A stretch of DNA of 64,000 nt from Yersinia bercovieri ATCC 43970 (GCF_013282745.1 NZ_CP054044.1:1798001-1862000); one strand, 5' to 3'. Counted from the stretch's first letter, positions 8,096 through 20,387 are shown. A program made the numbers and translations. The notes: generated by a model from the letters alone, not told the origin.

Positions 8096-9427
8096 TCAAG
8101 ATGTTTTCAATTCTAGCCGTTTGATATCACCGACAATAAATAAGTAACAGAACATCGCCATAATGGCAGAGCAACCCACAAAGATTAATGCTGCATTAAA
8201 GGAGTGTAACTCTTTAACCAAGTAGCCGATAACCAAAGGTGTGACGATGGAAGCAACATTACCAAATACGTTAAACATCCCCCCACACAGGCCGACAATC
8301 TCTTTAGGTGCGGTATCGGCAATCACCGGCCAACCTAAGGCCCCGAAACCTTTACCGAAGAAGGCTAATGCCATCAATGCCACAACCACGAAATCGCTGT
8401 CGACGTAGTTACACAGAATAATACTTGATGCCAATAACATGCCTAATACGATCGGCACTTTACGTGCAAAAGTCAGTGAATGGCCGCGTTTAATCAGTGA
8501 GTCTGAGAATACGCCGCCTAATACACCACCGGCAAATCCACATAAGGCGGGAATTGATGCAACCATCCCCACTTTTAGAATAGACATCCCTTTATCTTGC
8601 ACCAGATAAATAGGGAACCACGTCAGGAAGAACCAGGTGATAGTATTAATGAAGTATTGCCCAAAGAATACGCCCAACATCATACGACTAGATAACAGTT
8701 GTTTCATGTAATCTAATTTAGGGCCACTCTTATGGCCATCTGGCTTTTTGTGATCCATATCAACAACGGCACCGCCTTGTTTTATGTATTCAAGCTCAGA
8801 AGCAGACATATCAGGGTGATCGGTTGGGTTATGAATAAACTTAACCCAAGCAATGGTTAATACAAAACCTAACCCACCCATGACGGTAAATACATGCTGC
8901 CAGCCCCAGGCAAAGGTTAAATAACCTAGCAGTGGAGAGAATATCGCCAGCGAGAAGTATTGTGCGGAGTTAAATATTGCTGATGCGGTGCCCCTCTCTT
9001 TCGTCGGGAACCAGGCCGCAACAATTCTGGCATTAGCCGGGAAGGAGGGAGCCTCAGAAAAACCCAACATAAAGCGCATGATAAACATGGAGATAGCAGC
9101 ATAGGCTATCGGGAACATGTCAACAAAGCCTTGCGTAAAGGTGAAGAGTGACCAGAAGAATAAACTGTAGGTGTAGACCCGTTTGGAGCCGTAGCGGTCT
9201 AGCAGCCAGCCACCGGGTATTTGCATCAATAGGTAAGCCCAACCGAATGCAGAGAAAATATACCCCATGGCAACTGCATCTAATTGTAGCTCTTTTGCCA
9301 CTTCAGTGCCCGCAATCGATAATGTTGCCCGGTCAGCATAGTTAATTGCAGTCACAATAAAGATAATTAATAATATTATATATCGGACGTGGGTCCGTTT
9401 TTCAGGTACAGCGGCTTCCAGACTCAT
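8096..9427 (-). CDS. garP: Galactarate/glucarate MFS transporter
   Basis: A 443-residue major facilitator protein of the anion:cation symporter family. It has about twelve membrane segments, a positively charged cytoplasmic N-terminus and a central hydrophilic loop (residues about 215-250, VVDMDHKKPDG). The sequences NYADRATLSIAGTEVAKELQ, GFSEAPSFPANARIVAAWFP and LGWPVIADTAPKEIVG follow E. coli GarP nearly residue for residue. GudP is the close paralogue, but the context with garD favours GarP. It is the first gene of the leftward garP-garD unit and would import galactarate and glucarate across the inner membrane. Confidence 0.92.
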   Translation of the reverse strand: MSLEAAVPEKRTHVRYIILLIIFIVTAINYADRATLSIAGTEVAKELQLDAVAMGYIFSAFGWAYLLMQIPGGWLLDRYGSKRVYTYSLFFWSLFTFTQGFVDMFPIAYAAISMFIMRFMLGFSEAPSFPANARIVAAWFPTKERGTASAIFNSAQYFSLAIFSPLLGYLTFAWGWQHVFTVMGGLGFVLTIAWVKFIHNPTDHPDMSASELEYIKQGGAVVDMDHKKPDGHKSGPKLDYMKQLLSSRMMLGVFFGQYFINTITWFFLTWFPIYLVQDKGMSILKVGMVASIPALCGFAGGVLGGVFSDSLIKRGHSLTFARKVPIVLGMLLASSIILCNYVDSDFVVVALMALAFFGKGFGALGWPVIADTAPKEIVGLCGGMFNVFGNVASIVTPLVIGYLVKELHSFNAALIFVGCSAIMAMFCYLFIVGDIKRLELKTS

Positions 9428-10060
9428 TTTTATACCCTCTATAAATCATTTTTAAGGTTGCCGCATTTAAATTCGTTATGAATAAGATGCAATAACCTAT
9501 TTTTTATTTGGTGTTATATAACTGCAAAATTTAACTCGCAAAAATGTCTTCGTTAGCGCTGTAGACATTATATGGATAATGGCAATCAATCGCATTGTGC
9601 ATCGGCCCAAAAAAATGCGGGTAAATTATTTAATTGTTGTGTGGCTGTACAGCTCAATGGGGTTAACATCACAATTAATCTTGATTTAAATAAAATGCCG
9701 TTGAATTCTGAAATTAATGTGATCTGGATCGCTATTTAAGCGTGGGTGATTAAGAGAATAATTAATTTATCAATTCGCATTAAGCCAATCAATTCTCTTT
9801 ATAATGGTGGGTTAGTGGGTTAATTCCCTGTTTGAATGTTTTTCTCCCCAATTTAATACTTTTTCACTCTGTGCATTTGCCCGGTTAATTAGACAAAAAT
9901 ATCGGCAATAGCACGATTCTTTTGCATTAAAAATTAATTGTAATAACACAATATCATAGCCACTATGTTTGTATGGTTAATGAATTGATAGAGTTGTGAC
10001 GAGTTGTTGCAAATAATAACTATTTATCCAGCAATGGCATGACTTCTGGGAAGAAATAAG
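9428..10060. promoter_or_regulatory. Divergent garP/aegA regulatory region
   Basis: Some 630 AT-rich bases without a gene separate garP (leftward) and aegA (rightward). At 9681-9694, TTGATTTAAATAAA matches the FNR consensus TTGAT-N4-ATCAA in 9 of 10 positions. A one-armed CRP-like TGTGATCTGGATCGCT lies at about 9719. aegA is named in E. coli for anaerobic, FNR-dependent expression, so an FNR site here is plausible, though it is far (about 370 bases) from the aegA start. Other parts of the stretch are unexplained. Confidence 0.4.
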
Positions 10061-12103
10061 ATGAATCCATTTATTGTTGCTGACGCCGAAAGCTGTATTG
10101 GTTGTCGGAGTTGTGAAGTTGCTTGTGTGGTGGCGCATCATGAGGGCAAATTCCCCGAGAAGCCGGAATACTTCACACCACGGCTTAAGGTATTTAAAGG
10201 CCAGCAACTCTTTAATAACAGAGTCAGTGCGACGGCGGTCTTTTGTCATCACTGTGAAGATGCCCCCTGTGCCAGCACTTGCCCCAATGGGGCCATTGTT
10301 GAGATAAATAACAGCGTTCAGGTTATTCAGGAAAAATGTATTGGCTGTAAAACCTGCATCATCGCCTGTCCATTTGGCATGATGATGGTGGTGACTGAGA
10401 CTGTCCAGCCTGCCAGCCATCGTCTGGCCGATGCTTATTTGCGCACAGAAGCGCAGAAATGCGATCTCTGTGTTGACCAGCCGGATGGCCCAGCCTGCAT
10501 CAAAACGTGCCCCACTCAGGCGCTGACACTGGTCGATCAGCACTATCTGCTGAACCAACAGCGGTTAAAACATCAGCGCGCGGCACTGAATGAGCACAAT
10601 GGCCGCCTATTTAGCAGCGCCACTTCTGCCGCTGTGACTCACACTTTCAGCCCGCTAAGCAAAAATATCCGCGATGTCGCCCCAGTCAACTTGTTGCAGC
10701 GGCCACGCACCCCACGGCAGGAGCCGAAAAAGATCCCCCTGGCGGAGCGCAAAAGCAGCTTTGCTGAAATCTATCTGCCGTTCACCGACGGTCAGATCAA
10801 TGAGCAGGCTGAGCGCTGCCTGAATTGTGGCGATAAAACTATCTGCCAGTGGAGTTGCCCGCTGCATAATGCGATTCCAAAATGGATCGCCTTGGCTCAT
10901 CAGGGGCGGATTCACGAAGCGGCAGAGTTATCCCATCAAACCAGTAGCTTGCCGGAGATTTGTGGCCGCGTATGCCCGCAAGATCGCCTGTGTGAGCAGG
11001 CCTGCACACTGAATGATCACGACGGGGCGGTCACCATTGGCCAGATTGAGCGGCATATCACGGAGAGCGCACTGGCAACAGGCTGGCGGCCCGATATGTC
11101 GCAGGTTAAACCGACAGGTAAGCGGGTGGCGATTATTGGTGCCGGGCCGGCGGGCTTAGGCTGCGCGGATATTCTGGTGCGCAATGGCATCACGCCTGTG
11201 GTGTTTGATCGCTATCCCGAAATTGGCGGCTTACTGACCTTTGGTATCCCGGCGTTCAAATTGGAAAAAGGGGTGATGAGCCGTCGACGCGAGATCTTCA
11301 GCGAGATGGGCGTCGAGTTTTGCCTGAATACCGAAATTGGCCGCGATATCACCATGGAGAGTCTGCTCAGTGATTTTGATGCGCTTTTTCTTGGCGTCGG
11401 CACCTACCATTCGATGCGCTCTGGATTGGAAAACGAAGATGCTTCAGGGGTTTACGATGCATTGCCATTTCTGATTGGTAATACCCAACATCTGATGGGC
11501 TATTCCGCCAGCAGCGCTCACCCTTATGTCAGTATGGAGAACCAGCGGGTGGTGGTGTTAGGTGGCGGCGATACGGCGATGGATTGTGTGCGCACCTCGC
11601 TGCGCCATCGAGCTGCTCATGTCATTTGTGCCTATCGTCGCGATGAAAAGAGCATGCCCGGCTCCAAACGCGAGGTCAAAAATGCGCGCGAGGAGGGGGC
11701 GGAATTTATGTTCAATCTCCAGCCGCAACGGATTGAAGTGGATGATCAGGGGCAGGTGACGGGCATCAAAATGGTGCGAACCGAAATGGGGCAGGCTGAT
11801 GCCAAAGGGCGGCGGCAAGCCCAGCCAATCGCCGGTTCTGAACATATCGTGCCTGCCGATGCGGTGGTTATGGCATTTGGTTTCAGCCCGCATCGTATGT
11901 CGTGGTTGGCCGAACACAATGTCGTGCTGGATAAACAGGGGCGAGTGGTGGCACCGACCATCTCCGGTTACCCCTATCAAACCAGCAATCCCAAGATCTT
12001 CGCCGGTGGTGATATCGTGCGCGGCGCTGACCTGATAGTGACCGCGATTGCTGAGGGGCGCAAAGCGGCCGAGAGCATCGCTTATTACCTTAATGTTTTG
12101 TAG
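10061..12103 (+). CDS. aegA: AegA-type iron-sulfur/flavin oxidoreductase
   Basis: A 680-residue fusion. Residues 1-180 are a HycB/HydN-like electron-transfer module with four cysteine clusters: CIGCRSCEVAC, CHHCEDAPCASTCP, CIGCKTCIIACP and CDLCVDQ...CIKTCP. After a linker comes a GltD-like (glutamate synthase small subunit) module from about 230: CLNCGDKTICQWSCP and CGRVCPQDRLCEQAC clusters, an FAD motif AIIGAGPAGLGCA near 360, and an NAD(P)H motif VVVLGGGDTAMDCVRTS near 500. E. coli AegA (659 aa) and YgfT/UacF have this layout and have been linked to anaerobic urate breakdown; the electron partner here is inferred. GGGAAGAAATAAG precedes the ATG. Confidence 0.88.
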   Translation: MNPFIVADAESCIGCRSCEVACVVAHHEGKFPEKPEYFTPRLKVFKGQQLFNNRVSATAVFCHHCEDAPCASTCPNGAIVEINNSVQVIQEKCIGCKTCIIACPFGMMMVVTETVQPASHRLADAYLRTEAQKCDLCVDQPDGPACIKTCPTQALTLVDQHYLLNQQRLKHQRAALNEHNGRLFSSATSAAVTHTFSPLSKNIRDVAPVNLLQRPRTPRQEPKKIPLAERKSSFAEIYLPFTDGQINEQAERCLNCGDKTICQWSCPLHNAIPKWIALAHQGRIHEAAELSHQTSSLPEICGRVCPQDRLCEQACTLNDHDGAVTIGQIERHITESALATGWRPDMSQVKPTGKRVAIIGAGPAGLGCADILVRNGITPVVFDRYPEIGGLLTFGIPAFKLEKGVMSRRREIFSEMGVEFCLNTEIGRDITMESLLSDFDALFLGVGTYHSMRSGLENEDASGVYDALPFLIGNTQHLMGYSASSAHPYVSMENQRVVVLGGGDTAMDCVRTSLRHRAAHVICAYRRDEKSMPGSKREVKNAREEGAEFMFNLQPQRIEVDDQGQVTGIKMVRTEMGQADAKGRRQAQPIAGSEHIVPADAVVMAFGFSPHRMSWLAEHNVVLDKQGRVVAPTISGYPYQTSNPKIFAGGDIVRGADLIVTAIAEGRKAAESIAYYLNVL

Positions 12104-12121
12104 TCACTAAGCCGAATGAAG

Positions 12122-13870
12122 TTACTGCCGCTGGTTTTTTAAATGCTGCAAGAACTCAGCAGCATCCATAAAGCCGGTCACTCTGGCAGCAGTCACCTCG
12201 TTCCCCTGTGCATCGAAAAACAGGATGGTGGGGAGGCCCAACACATTCAGTTTTTTCAACATCGCCGCATGTTCGGCGCTGTTAGCCGTCACATCGGCTT
12301 GAATTAGCAGGGTATCGGCTAACTGGCGCTGTACCTGTTCATCACTGAAGGTATATTTTTCAAACTCTTTGCAGGCGACGCACCAGTCGGCGTACAGATC
12401 CAGCATCACCGGCTTGCCCTGTGCCTGGGCCAGTGCGGCTTGCAACTGCGGTAAGTTGGCGACGGGCTTAAACGCCAAATGGGTAATCTCATTTGGCGAT
12501 CTGTGGTCGTTAAAGGCCCAATCCTGTAGCGGACGGGCGGCGATTAGCAGCGCTGCCAGCAGTAATAGCTGGCAAGCCCGCGCCCAACCAGAGTGCGCTT
12601 TCAGGCTAAGGACAAAGGCCCAGCCGAAGAAGGCGACGGCCAGTAGGCTCCATAAGCGCAAGCCCCAAACATCCCCCAGCACCCTTTCGAGTAAGAAGAC
12701 CGGCAGTGCCAGGATCACGAAACCGAAAGCTTCTTTGACATACTGCATCCACGGGCCGCTGCGGGGGATCAGCTTGTTGCCGAACAGTGTCACAATCACC
12801 AGCGGAATACCCATCCCCAATGCATACAAATATAGCGTGCCGCCACCGGCCAGCATATTCCCGCTTTGTGCGATATACAGCAGGATGGCGCTAAGCGGGG
12901 CGGTAGTGCATGGCGAGCAGATCAGGCCCGCCAGTGCGCCCATTGCAAAAACACCCGCCAGTGAACCGCCGCGTTGGCTGCTGCTCCACTGTACCAGGCG
13001 GGTTTGCAGTGACGAGGGCAGTTGCAGCGAATAGAGGCCAAACATCGATAACGCCAGCAGCACGAACAGCGCCGATAACCCAATCAACACATAGGGGTGC
13101 TGTAGCGCGGCTTGAAACTGTAACCCTGCCGCGGCGACTACCAAGCCGAGCAAGGTGTAGGTCAGCGCCATCCCTTGCACATAGATCACCGCCAACAGCA
13201 ATATCCGCCGCTGACTGTGGGGCTTCTCACGGCCAAGAATGATGGCTGAAATCAGGGGGTACATCGGCAACACGCAGGGGGTAAAGGCGATGCCGATACC
13301 AATCAACAGCGCCCACAATGGCGAGAAGGGCAATTCAGCCGGGGCCGGAGCCACATCATTTGTAGCAGGTGCAGTGGCTGCAGTCGCGGGGGCAGGGGTT
13401 GCTCCGGCGAGCACCGCTGCCAGCGGCACGACTCGTGTTTCCGGCGGATAGCAGAAGCCTGCTTCGGCGCAGCCCTGATAGGTTACGCTAACGCTCGCGC
13501 CATCACCCGCCTGTGTAATGGGGATTTTCAGTGTTAACTGCTGCTTGAAAATCGCCACTTCACCATAGAATTCATCATGATGCGCGATGCCTTCCGGCAG
13601 GGCGAAAGCGCCAAGAGTGGCGTTTTGCGGCACAATTTTAATTTGCTGGCGATACAGATAGTAGTCGGGGTGAATCTGCCAACTCAGTGTGAGTTGGTCG
13701 CCCTGCTGGCGAAAATCAAAGGCAAATGCTTGATCTACCGGAATAAATCGGCTCTGGCTGCTTTTTTGGCCGAAAGCGGCATTTTCACCAAACAGTGAAG
13801 CCTGTGCGCTGTGCGGCGCGAGTAAAATGCTGCACAGCAGCAGAATCAGAGTAAGGAAGCGTTGAGCCAT
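12122..13870 (-). CDS. dsbD: Thiol:disulfide interchange protein DsbD
   Basis: A 582-residue inner-membrane protein that passes electrons from cytoplasmic thioredoxin to periplasmic DsbC, DsbG and CcmG. A signal peptide (about residues 1-24) precedes the alpha domain, which has the cysteine pair in [11 protein letters not shown]. The eight-helix beta domain has paired cysteines in [11 protein letters not shown] and [11 protein letters not shown], and the C-terminal thioredoxin-like gamma domain has [10 protein letters not shown]. All six redox cysteines are present. A Pro/Ala-rich linker of about 20 residues joins alpha and beta, making it slightly longer than E. coli DsbD (565 aa). Its start overlaps the end of cutA by 25 bases. 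Confidence 0.96.
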   Translation of the reverse strand: MAQRFLTLILLLCSILLAPHSAQASLFGENAAFGQKSSQSRFIPVDQAFAFDFRQQGDQLTLSWQIHPDYYLYRQQIKIVPQNATLGAFALPEGIAHHDEFYGEVAIFKQQLTLKIPITQAGDGASVSVTYQGCAEAGFCYPPETRVVPLAAVLAGATPAPATAATAPATNDVAPAPAELPFSPLWALLIGIGIAFTPCVLPMYPLISAIILGREKPHSQRRILLLAVIYVQGMALTYTLLGLVVAAAGLQFQAALQHPYVLIGLSALFVLLALSMFGLYSLQLPSSLQTRLVQWSSSQRGGSLAGVFAMGALAGLICSPCTTAPLSAILLYIAQSGNMLAGGGTLYLYALGMGIPLVIVTLFGNKLIPRSGPWMQYVKEAFGFVILALPVFLLERVLGDVWGLRLWSLLAVAFFGWAFVLSLKAHSGWARACQLLLLAALLIAARPLQDWAFNDHRSPNEITHLAFKPVANLPQLQAALAQAQGKPVMLDLYADWCVACKEFEKYTFSDEQVQRQLADTLLIQADVTANSAEHAAMLKKLNVLGLPTILFFDAQGNEVTAARVTGFMDAAEFLQHLKNQRQ

Positions 13871-14184
13871 GACAGGTAATCTTTATCTCCGTCCCGTACC
13901 GGTAACACCAGCAGTTCCGGCGTTTGGTAGGGGTGATGCTGTTTGATAAAACTGAGAAGTGCATGTTGATGAGCCACATTGCTTTTGAACAATAGCTGGA
14001 CTTCATACTCTTGCTGGAGCTTGCCTTCCCAGTAGTAAATCGAGGTCGCACCTGGCAACAATGTCGCACAGGCAGCCAGTTTTTCACCCAGAACCTGCGC
14101 GGCTAAATCTTGTGCGCTGGCTTCATCAGGGGCGGTGCACAATACCACAATTGCATCACAAATAATTGCATCACAATCAGACAT
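13846..14184 (-). CDS. cutA: Divalent-cation tolerance protein CutA
   Basis: A 112-residue trimeric, ferredoxin-like-fold protein associated with copper and other divalent-cation tolerance. Typical motifs are [37 protein letters not shown] and YEVQLLFKS, ending [22 protein letters not shown]. Length equals E. coli CutA. It lies directly upstream of dsbD with a 25-base overlap, so the two are probably cotranscribed and translationally coupled. Confidence 0.95.
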   Translation of the reverse strand: MSDCDAIICDAIVVLCTAPDEASAQDLAAQVLGEKLAACATLLPGATSIYYWEGKLQQEYEVQLLFKSNVAHQHALLSFIKQHHPYQTPELLVLPVRDGDKDYLSWLNASLL

Positions 14185-14292
14185 CTTAACCTCGTGGGTT
14201 GTGTGACTTAGATGAAGAAGTGAACACTATAGCGCGAGCAGGGGCTGGTCAGAAGATGATTTATGTCACGATGGGATAGGGCGGAGAAAACA

Positions 14293-14309
14293 GGGCGCAT
14301 GACGCGCCC
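14293..14309 (-). terminator. Terminator after dcuA
   Basis: A GGGCGC/GCGCCC stem is followed on the minus strand by TGTTTTC, about 18 bases beyond the dcuA stop. It separates dcuA from cutA. Confidence 0.65.
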
Positions 14310-14326
14310 CATTGATAGTTGACAAA

Positions 14327-15628
14327 TTACAGAACCAAACCGCCCATCACGAAGCCGAAACAGACGGCCAGTGCTACCCCGATGGTGCCTGGGATGAAGA
14401 ACGGATGGTTAAACACGAAGCGACCAATGCGGGTGGTGCCGGTGTCATCCATTTGTACTGCGGCGACCAGTGTTGGGTAGGTCGGTAGAATGAACAGACC
14501 AGAAACCGCAGCGAAAGATGCAATGGCTGCCAGTGGTGAAACGTTCAGCGCCATTGCCATTGGCATCAATGCCTTGGCAGTTGCCGCCTGGGAGTAAAGC
14601 AGTGCTGAACAGAAGAAGAAGATAACCGCCAGCAACCATGAGTGAGCTTGAATCAAGCTACCCGCAGTCTCTTTAATCCACTCCAGATTGTGCTGCACAA
14701 AGGTATCACCCAACCAGGCTACACCCAGGATACAGATACAGGCACTCATACCGGCTTTGAAAGTACTGGAGTTCAGGATTGAATCAGTATCAACCGAGCA
14801 GACCAGCGTGGTGATAGTCGCCACACTCAGCATGATGATCAGGATAGCATTGGTGGTGTTCATCAGCGGTGTTGCCACCAGACCGACACTTGGACTGTTG
14901 ATGATGGCATAAGCCACAACACACAATACGCCCGCCAGGAACAGCAGCACAGAGGTTTTAGCCCGTGGTTTGATCACTTTTACTGTATCGCCACGTAGCG
15001 TCACCAGGCCCTCTTCCAAACGTTTCAGATAGATAGGGTCATCTGACAGTTTGGAGTTAAAGCATAAGGAGATGATAAGTGACATCACCAGCACGGCACA
15101 CAGGGTGGATGGAATGACGATCATCAGCAGATGTAAGTAGCTGACGCCGTGGCCTTCCATGACTGAAGACATATAGACTACTGCCGCAGAAATTGGTGAT
15201 GCGGTGATGGCGATTTGCGCGGAAACTACGGCGGTAGAGAGTGGACGGCAAGGTTTGATGCCTTGTTCTTTCGCCACTTCTGCAATCACCGGTAGAGCGG
15301 ATAGAGAGATGTTACCTGTCCCTGCAAAGATGGTCAGAAAATAGGTGACCACCGGTGCAAGGATAGTGATGTGTTTTGGGTTCTTGCGCAGTAACTTTTC
15401 AGTTTGCTGCACCAGATAGTCCATGCCGCCTGCGACCTGCATTGCAGAGATTGCAGCAATAACCGCCATAATGATTGAAATAACGTCAAAGGGAATGCTG
15501 CCGGGTTTGACGCCAATAATCGCCAATACCAGAACACCAATCCCACCCGCAAAGCCGATACCGATACCACCTAACCTGGCCCCTAAAAAAATGGCCAGCA
15601 GAACGATGACTAATTCTACGGCTATCAT
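14327..15628 (-). CDS. dcuA: Anaerobic C4-dicarboxylate transporter DcuA
   Basis: A 433-residue inner-membrane transporter that exchanges aspartate, fumarate, malate and succinate. It has about ten to twelve membrane segments. Conserved stretches include FLGARLGGIGIGFAGG, IMAVIAAISAMQVAGG and FNHPFFIPGTIGVALAVCFGF. The ATG at 15628 (MIAVELVIV) is preferred over an upstream in-frame codon, because it has AAGGAG 8 bases upstream and gives exactly the E. coli length. It lies downstream of aspA with an intervening hairpin, the same pairing as in E. coli: aspartate import plus aspartase yields fumarate for fumarate respiration. Confidence 0.95.
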   Translation of the reverse strand: MIAVELVIVLLAIFLGARLGGIGIGFAGGIGVLVLAIIGVKPGSIPFDVISIIMAVIAAISAMQVAGGMDYLVQQTEKLLRKNPKHITILAPVVTYFLTIFAGTGNISLSALPVIAEVAKEQGIKPCRPLSTAVVSAQIAITASPISAAVVYMSSVMEGHGVSYLHLLMIVIPSTLCAVLVMSLIISLCFNSKLSDDPIYLKRLEEGLVTLRGDTVKVIKPRAKTSVLLFLAGVLCVVAYAIINSPSVGLVATPLMNTTNAILIIMLSVATITTLVCSVDTDSILNSSTFKAGMSACICILGVAWLGDTFVQHNLEWIKETAGSLIQAHSWLLAVIFFFCSALLYSQAATAKALMPMAMALNVSPLAAIASFAAVSGLFILPTYPTLVAAVQMDDTGTTRIGRFVFNHPFFIPGTIGVALAVCFGFVMGGLVL

Positions 15629-15692
15629 AGTGTTTACTCCTTGATCCAAATGAAAAATTAAAGTTAAAAAATTGTGTTTGCCAGAAAGTAAA

Positions 15693-15725
15693 AAGGCACG
15701 CTGTCCAGAGGAGCATGCGTGCCTT
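15693..15725 (-). terminator. Terminator/attenuator between aspA and dcuA
   Basis: A nine-base perfect stem AAGGCACGC/GCGTGCCTT is followed on the minus strand by TTTTTAC. It lies 22 bases after the aspA stop and 65 bases before the dcuA start, so it can end aspA transcripts or reduce readthrough into dcuA. Confidence 0.75.
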
Positions 15726-15747
15726 ATCGGGCTACCGGATGATTATT

Positions 15748-17184
15748 TTATTGTTCATTTTCATCGGTATAACGTTTCGCTTTATAGGCCGGGTGCATCA
15801 GATTCTCAACAGAGAAAATGTCGTCCAGCTCGGCTTCAGTTAATAAGCCGCGTTCCAGAACCACTTCCCGTACATTTTTACCGGTTTCCGCACAGATTTT
15901 GCCCACAATGTCACCGTTATGGTGGCCAATGAATGGGTTGAGATAGGTGACGATACCGATGGAGTTAAAGACGTAACGCTCGCAAACCTCTTTGTTGGCA
16001 GTAATGCCGTTAATGCATTTTTCCAACAGGTTGTAACAAGCATTTGTCAGGATATGGATGGACTCAAACATTGCCTGGCCAATCACTGGCTCCATGACGT
16101 TCAACTGGAGCTGACCTGCTTCGGCCGCCATAGTAATGCAAGTGTCGTTACCGATCACCTTAAAACAGACCTGGTTAACCACTTCTGGAATCACCGGATT
16201 CACTTTAGCTGGCATGATTGAAGAGCCGGCCTGCAACTCTGGCAGGTTGATCTCATTCAAACCAGTACGTGGACCTGATGACAGCAGACGTAAGTCATTA
16301 CAGATTTTTGACATCTTAACGGCCAGACGTTTCAGGGCGCTATGCACCATCACATAAGCACCGCAGTCGGAGGTCGCTTCAATCAAATCCTCTGCTGGAA
16401 TACATGGCAAGCCACTGATTTCAGAAAGTTTTTTGATTGCCAGTTCGGAGTAACCCTCTGGGGTATTTAGCGCAGTACCGATAGCGGTAGCACCTAGGTT
16501 AACTTCCAGTAGCAACTCTGCAGTGCGTTGCAGGTTTTTAGTCTCTTCGTTCAGCAGCACCTGGAAAGCACGGAACTCCTGACCCAGCGTCATTGGTACA
16601 GCATCCTGTAACTGGGTGCGCCCCATTTTCAGAATTTTCTCGAATTCTTTGGATTTTCTACCGAAACCTTCGCCTAATTCATTGATCGCGTCGATCAACT
16701 TCATAATGGAGGCGTAGACCGCAATGCGGAAGCCGGTTGGGTAGGCATCGTTGGTGGACTGACATTTGTTCAGATGGTCGTTAGGGTTAAGGTATTGATA
16801 CTCCCCCTTCTGGTGACCCATCAGTTCCAGACCAATATTGGCCAGAACTTCGTTGGTATTCATGTTTAAAGAGGTACCGGCGCCGCCTTGGAACACGTCT
16901 ACCGGGAACTGATCCATACACTTCCCTTTATCCAGAACTTCGTCACATGCCTGAATAATAATGTCAGCAATCTTACGAGGGATAGTGTGCAGCTCTTTGT
17001 TCGCCATTGCCGCCGCTTTTTTAACCATAACCATGCCGCGAACAAATTCTGGAACATCACTGATTTTGCTGTTACTGATATAGAAGTTTTCAATCGCACG
17101 CAGGGTATGAACACCGTAGTAAGCCTCTGCGGGGACTTCTCGTGTACCTAACAGGTCTTCTTCAATACGAATGTTATTTGACAT
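15748..17184 (-). CDS. aspA: Aspartate ammonia-lyase (aspartase)
   Basis: A 478-residue enzyme of the fumarase/aspartase superfamily that deaminates L-aspartate to fumarate and ammonia in the cytoplasm. The signature [11 protein letters not shown] (catalytic serine loop) is intact, as are [14 protein letters not shown] and the N-terminal [22 protein letters not shown]. Length equals E. coli AspA. Its product fumarate feeds fumarate reductase, encoded about 8 kb away. A perfect CRP site lies 207 bases upstream of the start. Confidence 0.97.
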   Translation of the reverse strand: MSNNIRIEEDLLGTREVPAEAYYGVHTLRAIENFYISNSKISDVPEFVRGMVMVKKAAAMANKELHTIPRKIADIIIQACDEVLDKGKCMDQFPVDVFQGGAGTSLNMNTNEVLANIGLELMGHQKGEYQYLNPNDHLNKCQSTNDAYPTGFRIAVYASIMKLIDAINELGEGFGRKSKEFEKILKMGRTQLQDAVPMTLGQEFRAFQVLLNEETKNLQRTAELLLEVNLGATAIGTALNTPEGYSELAIKKLSEISGLPCIPAEDLIEATSDCGAYVMVHSALKRLAVKMSKICNDLRLLSSGPRTGLNEINLPELQAGSSIMPAKVNPVIPEVVNQVCFKVIGNDTCITMAAEAGQLQLNVMEPVIGQAMFESIHILTNACYNLLEKCINGITANKEVCERYVFNSIGIVTYLNPFIGHHNGDIVGKICAETGKNVREVVLERGLLTEAELDDIFSVENLMHPAYKAKRYTDENEQ

Positions 17185-17390
17185 GAGAACCTTCTCTAAT
17201 GTGCTGTCTTGTTTTGTATTTGTTAACTAAATTATACCGCCGTGGACGCAATATGATGCCGTGTTGCACCTTTCATGCGGAAAGATTAACCATTCATCTT
17301 ATTGCTGACAGGATCATATGCTGCCTAATAATAAAAAGCCTTGAACTAGGATCACTATATGGTCGTAATTAATTGAGATGATCTGATATC

Positions 17391-17406
17391 TGTGATTTCA
17401 CTCACA
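17391..17406. promoter_or_regulatory. Perfect CRP-binding consensus in the aspA/fxsA intergenic region
   Basis: TGTGATTTCACTCACA matches TGTGA-N6-TCACA in all ten conserved positions. It lies between the divergent aspA and fxsA genes, nearer to aspA. aspA of E. coli is under catabolite control, so aspA is the likely target. The rest of this 445-base gap (17185-17629) holds no gene that I recognise. Confidence 0.75.
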
Positions 17407-17629
17407 GTTAGACTAATTAGTAATAAAAGTATCTCCTCAGCTTGAAAAGCTTGTCAACCACCACCACTTCATTGAGGTCAACCCAGATTGAAGGGGGAGC
17501 TGACGCCTAAATCCGTAACTAAGGGGAAATAAGGGCGAGTCAGCACCAGTTGGGTTAAGGTTTTCATGGTATCTGTCAGGCAGGGTTACCTGATGAGGGG
17601 TACTGAATGATTGGAATAAGGAGAACGCG

Positions 17630-18142
17630 GTGCGTTGGTTACCGTTAGCGCTGATATTTTTATTGGCATACATAGAAATATCGATATTTATCAAGGTCGC
17701 AGCTGTGCTGGGTGTCTTAGTGACCCTGCTGCTAGTGATCCTTAGCTCCTGCGTGGGGATATCTCTGGTGCGCAACCAAGGGATCAAAACCTTTATGCAG
17801 ATGCAGCAAAAACTGGCTGCCGGTGAAAGCCCCGCAGCAGAAATGGTTAAGAGTGTTTCGCTGATTTTAGCTGGCTTCTTGTTACTGATCCCCGGCTTCT
17901 TCACCGACTTCCTCGGCTTGCTGCTACTGTTACCACCGATTCAAAAATCGTTGACGCTAAAGTTGATGCCACATCTGAACATTTATCGTGGCGGCGGTTT
18001 TGGTACAGGCAGCGGCCCAATGGGGGGCGGAAATACCTTTGACGGCGAGTTTCAGCGTAAAGCCGATGATCGCTACATTGTAGAGCACCGTCCGGATGAG
18101 GATGATAAATCTACAGATAATCGTTTTAAAGATGATAGGTAA
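17630..18142 (+). CDS. fxsA: FxsA family membrane protein
   Basis: A 170-residue cytoplasmic-membrane protein with membrane segments near residues 5-45 and 75-105. It has the family core GISLVRNQGIKTF, the GESPAAEMVKSV segment, PGFFTDFLG, and a hydrophilic C-terminal tail (GGGNTFDGEFQRK...). E. coli FxsA (158 aa) suppresses F-plasmid exclusion of phage T7 when overexpressed; its normal role is unknown. It starts with GTG, preceded by AAGGAG. It sits between aspA and groS as in E. coli. Confidence 0.93.
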   Translation: MRWLPLALIFLLAYIEISIFIKVAAVLGVLVTLLLVILSSCVGISLVRNQGIKTFMQMQQKLAAGESPAAEMVKSVSLILAGFLLLIPGFFTDFLGLLLLLPPIQKSLTLKLMPHLNIYRGGGFGTGSGPMGGGNTFDGEFQRKADDRYIVEHRPDEDDKSTDNRFKDDR

Positions 18143-18284
18143 GCCGTAGTTCCTTGCTAATGGCTTGTTTATTAATCATAAGTTTATAATGTCAATGACA
18201 GGTTTTTCTTTGGGTAAGGGTGATGAAGTGGATAAAACAACCCACTTTCAGGCGAGAAAAAATGAATTTTTTTTTGTCCTCTCC

Positions 18285-18312
18285 CTTGAAGCGATAAGAG
18301 ATCGCCCCCATT
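18285..18312 (+). promoter_or_regulatory. Sigma-32 heat-shock promoter of groSL
   Basis: CCCTTGAA (CTTGAA at 18285-18290) and CCCCATTT (18306-18313), separated by 15 bases, reproduce the sigma-32 consensus of the E. coli groE promoter. It lies about 85 bases upstream of the groS start, behind an A/T-rich tract. Confidence 0.88.
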
Positions 18313-18337
18313 TAGAAAGCCACGGTATCGGTTATGA

Positions 18338-18688
<351 letters not shown>

Positions 18689-18701
18689 TCACGCTCTCTA
18701 A

Positions 18702-20387
<1,686 letters not shown>

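Noticed and set aside
9717..9735. CRP site upstream of garP (TGTGATCTGGATCGCT)
   Set aside because: Only one half-site matches the consensus; too weak to annotate as a site by itself.
12369..13034. 221-codon open frame antisense to dsbD
   Set aside because: Composition is that of a frame shadow and it lies wholly inside the membrane domain of dsbD.
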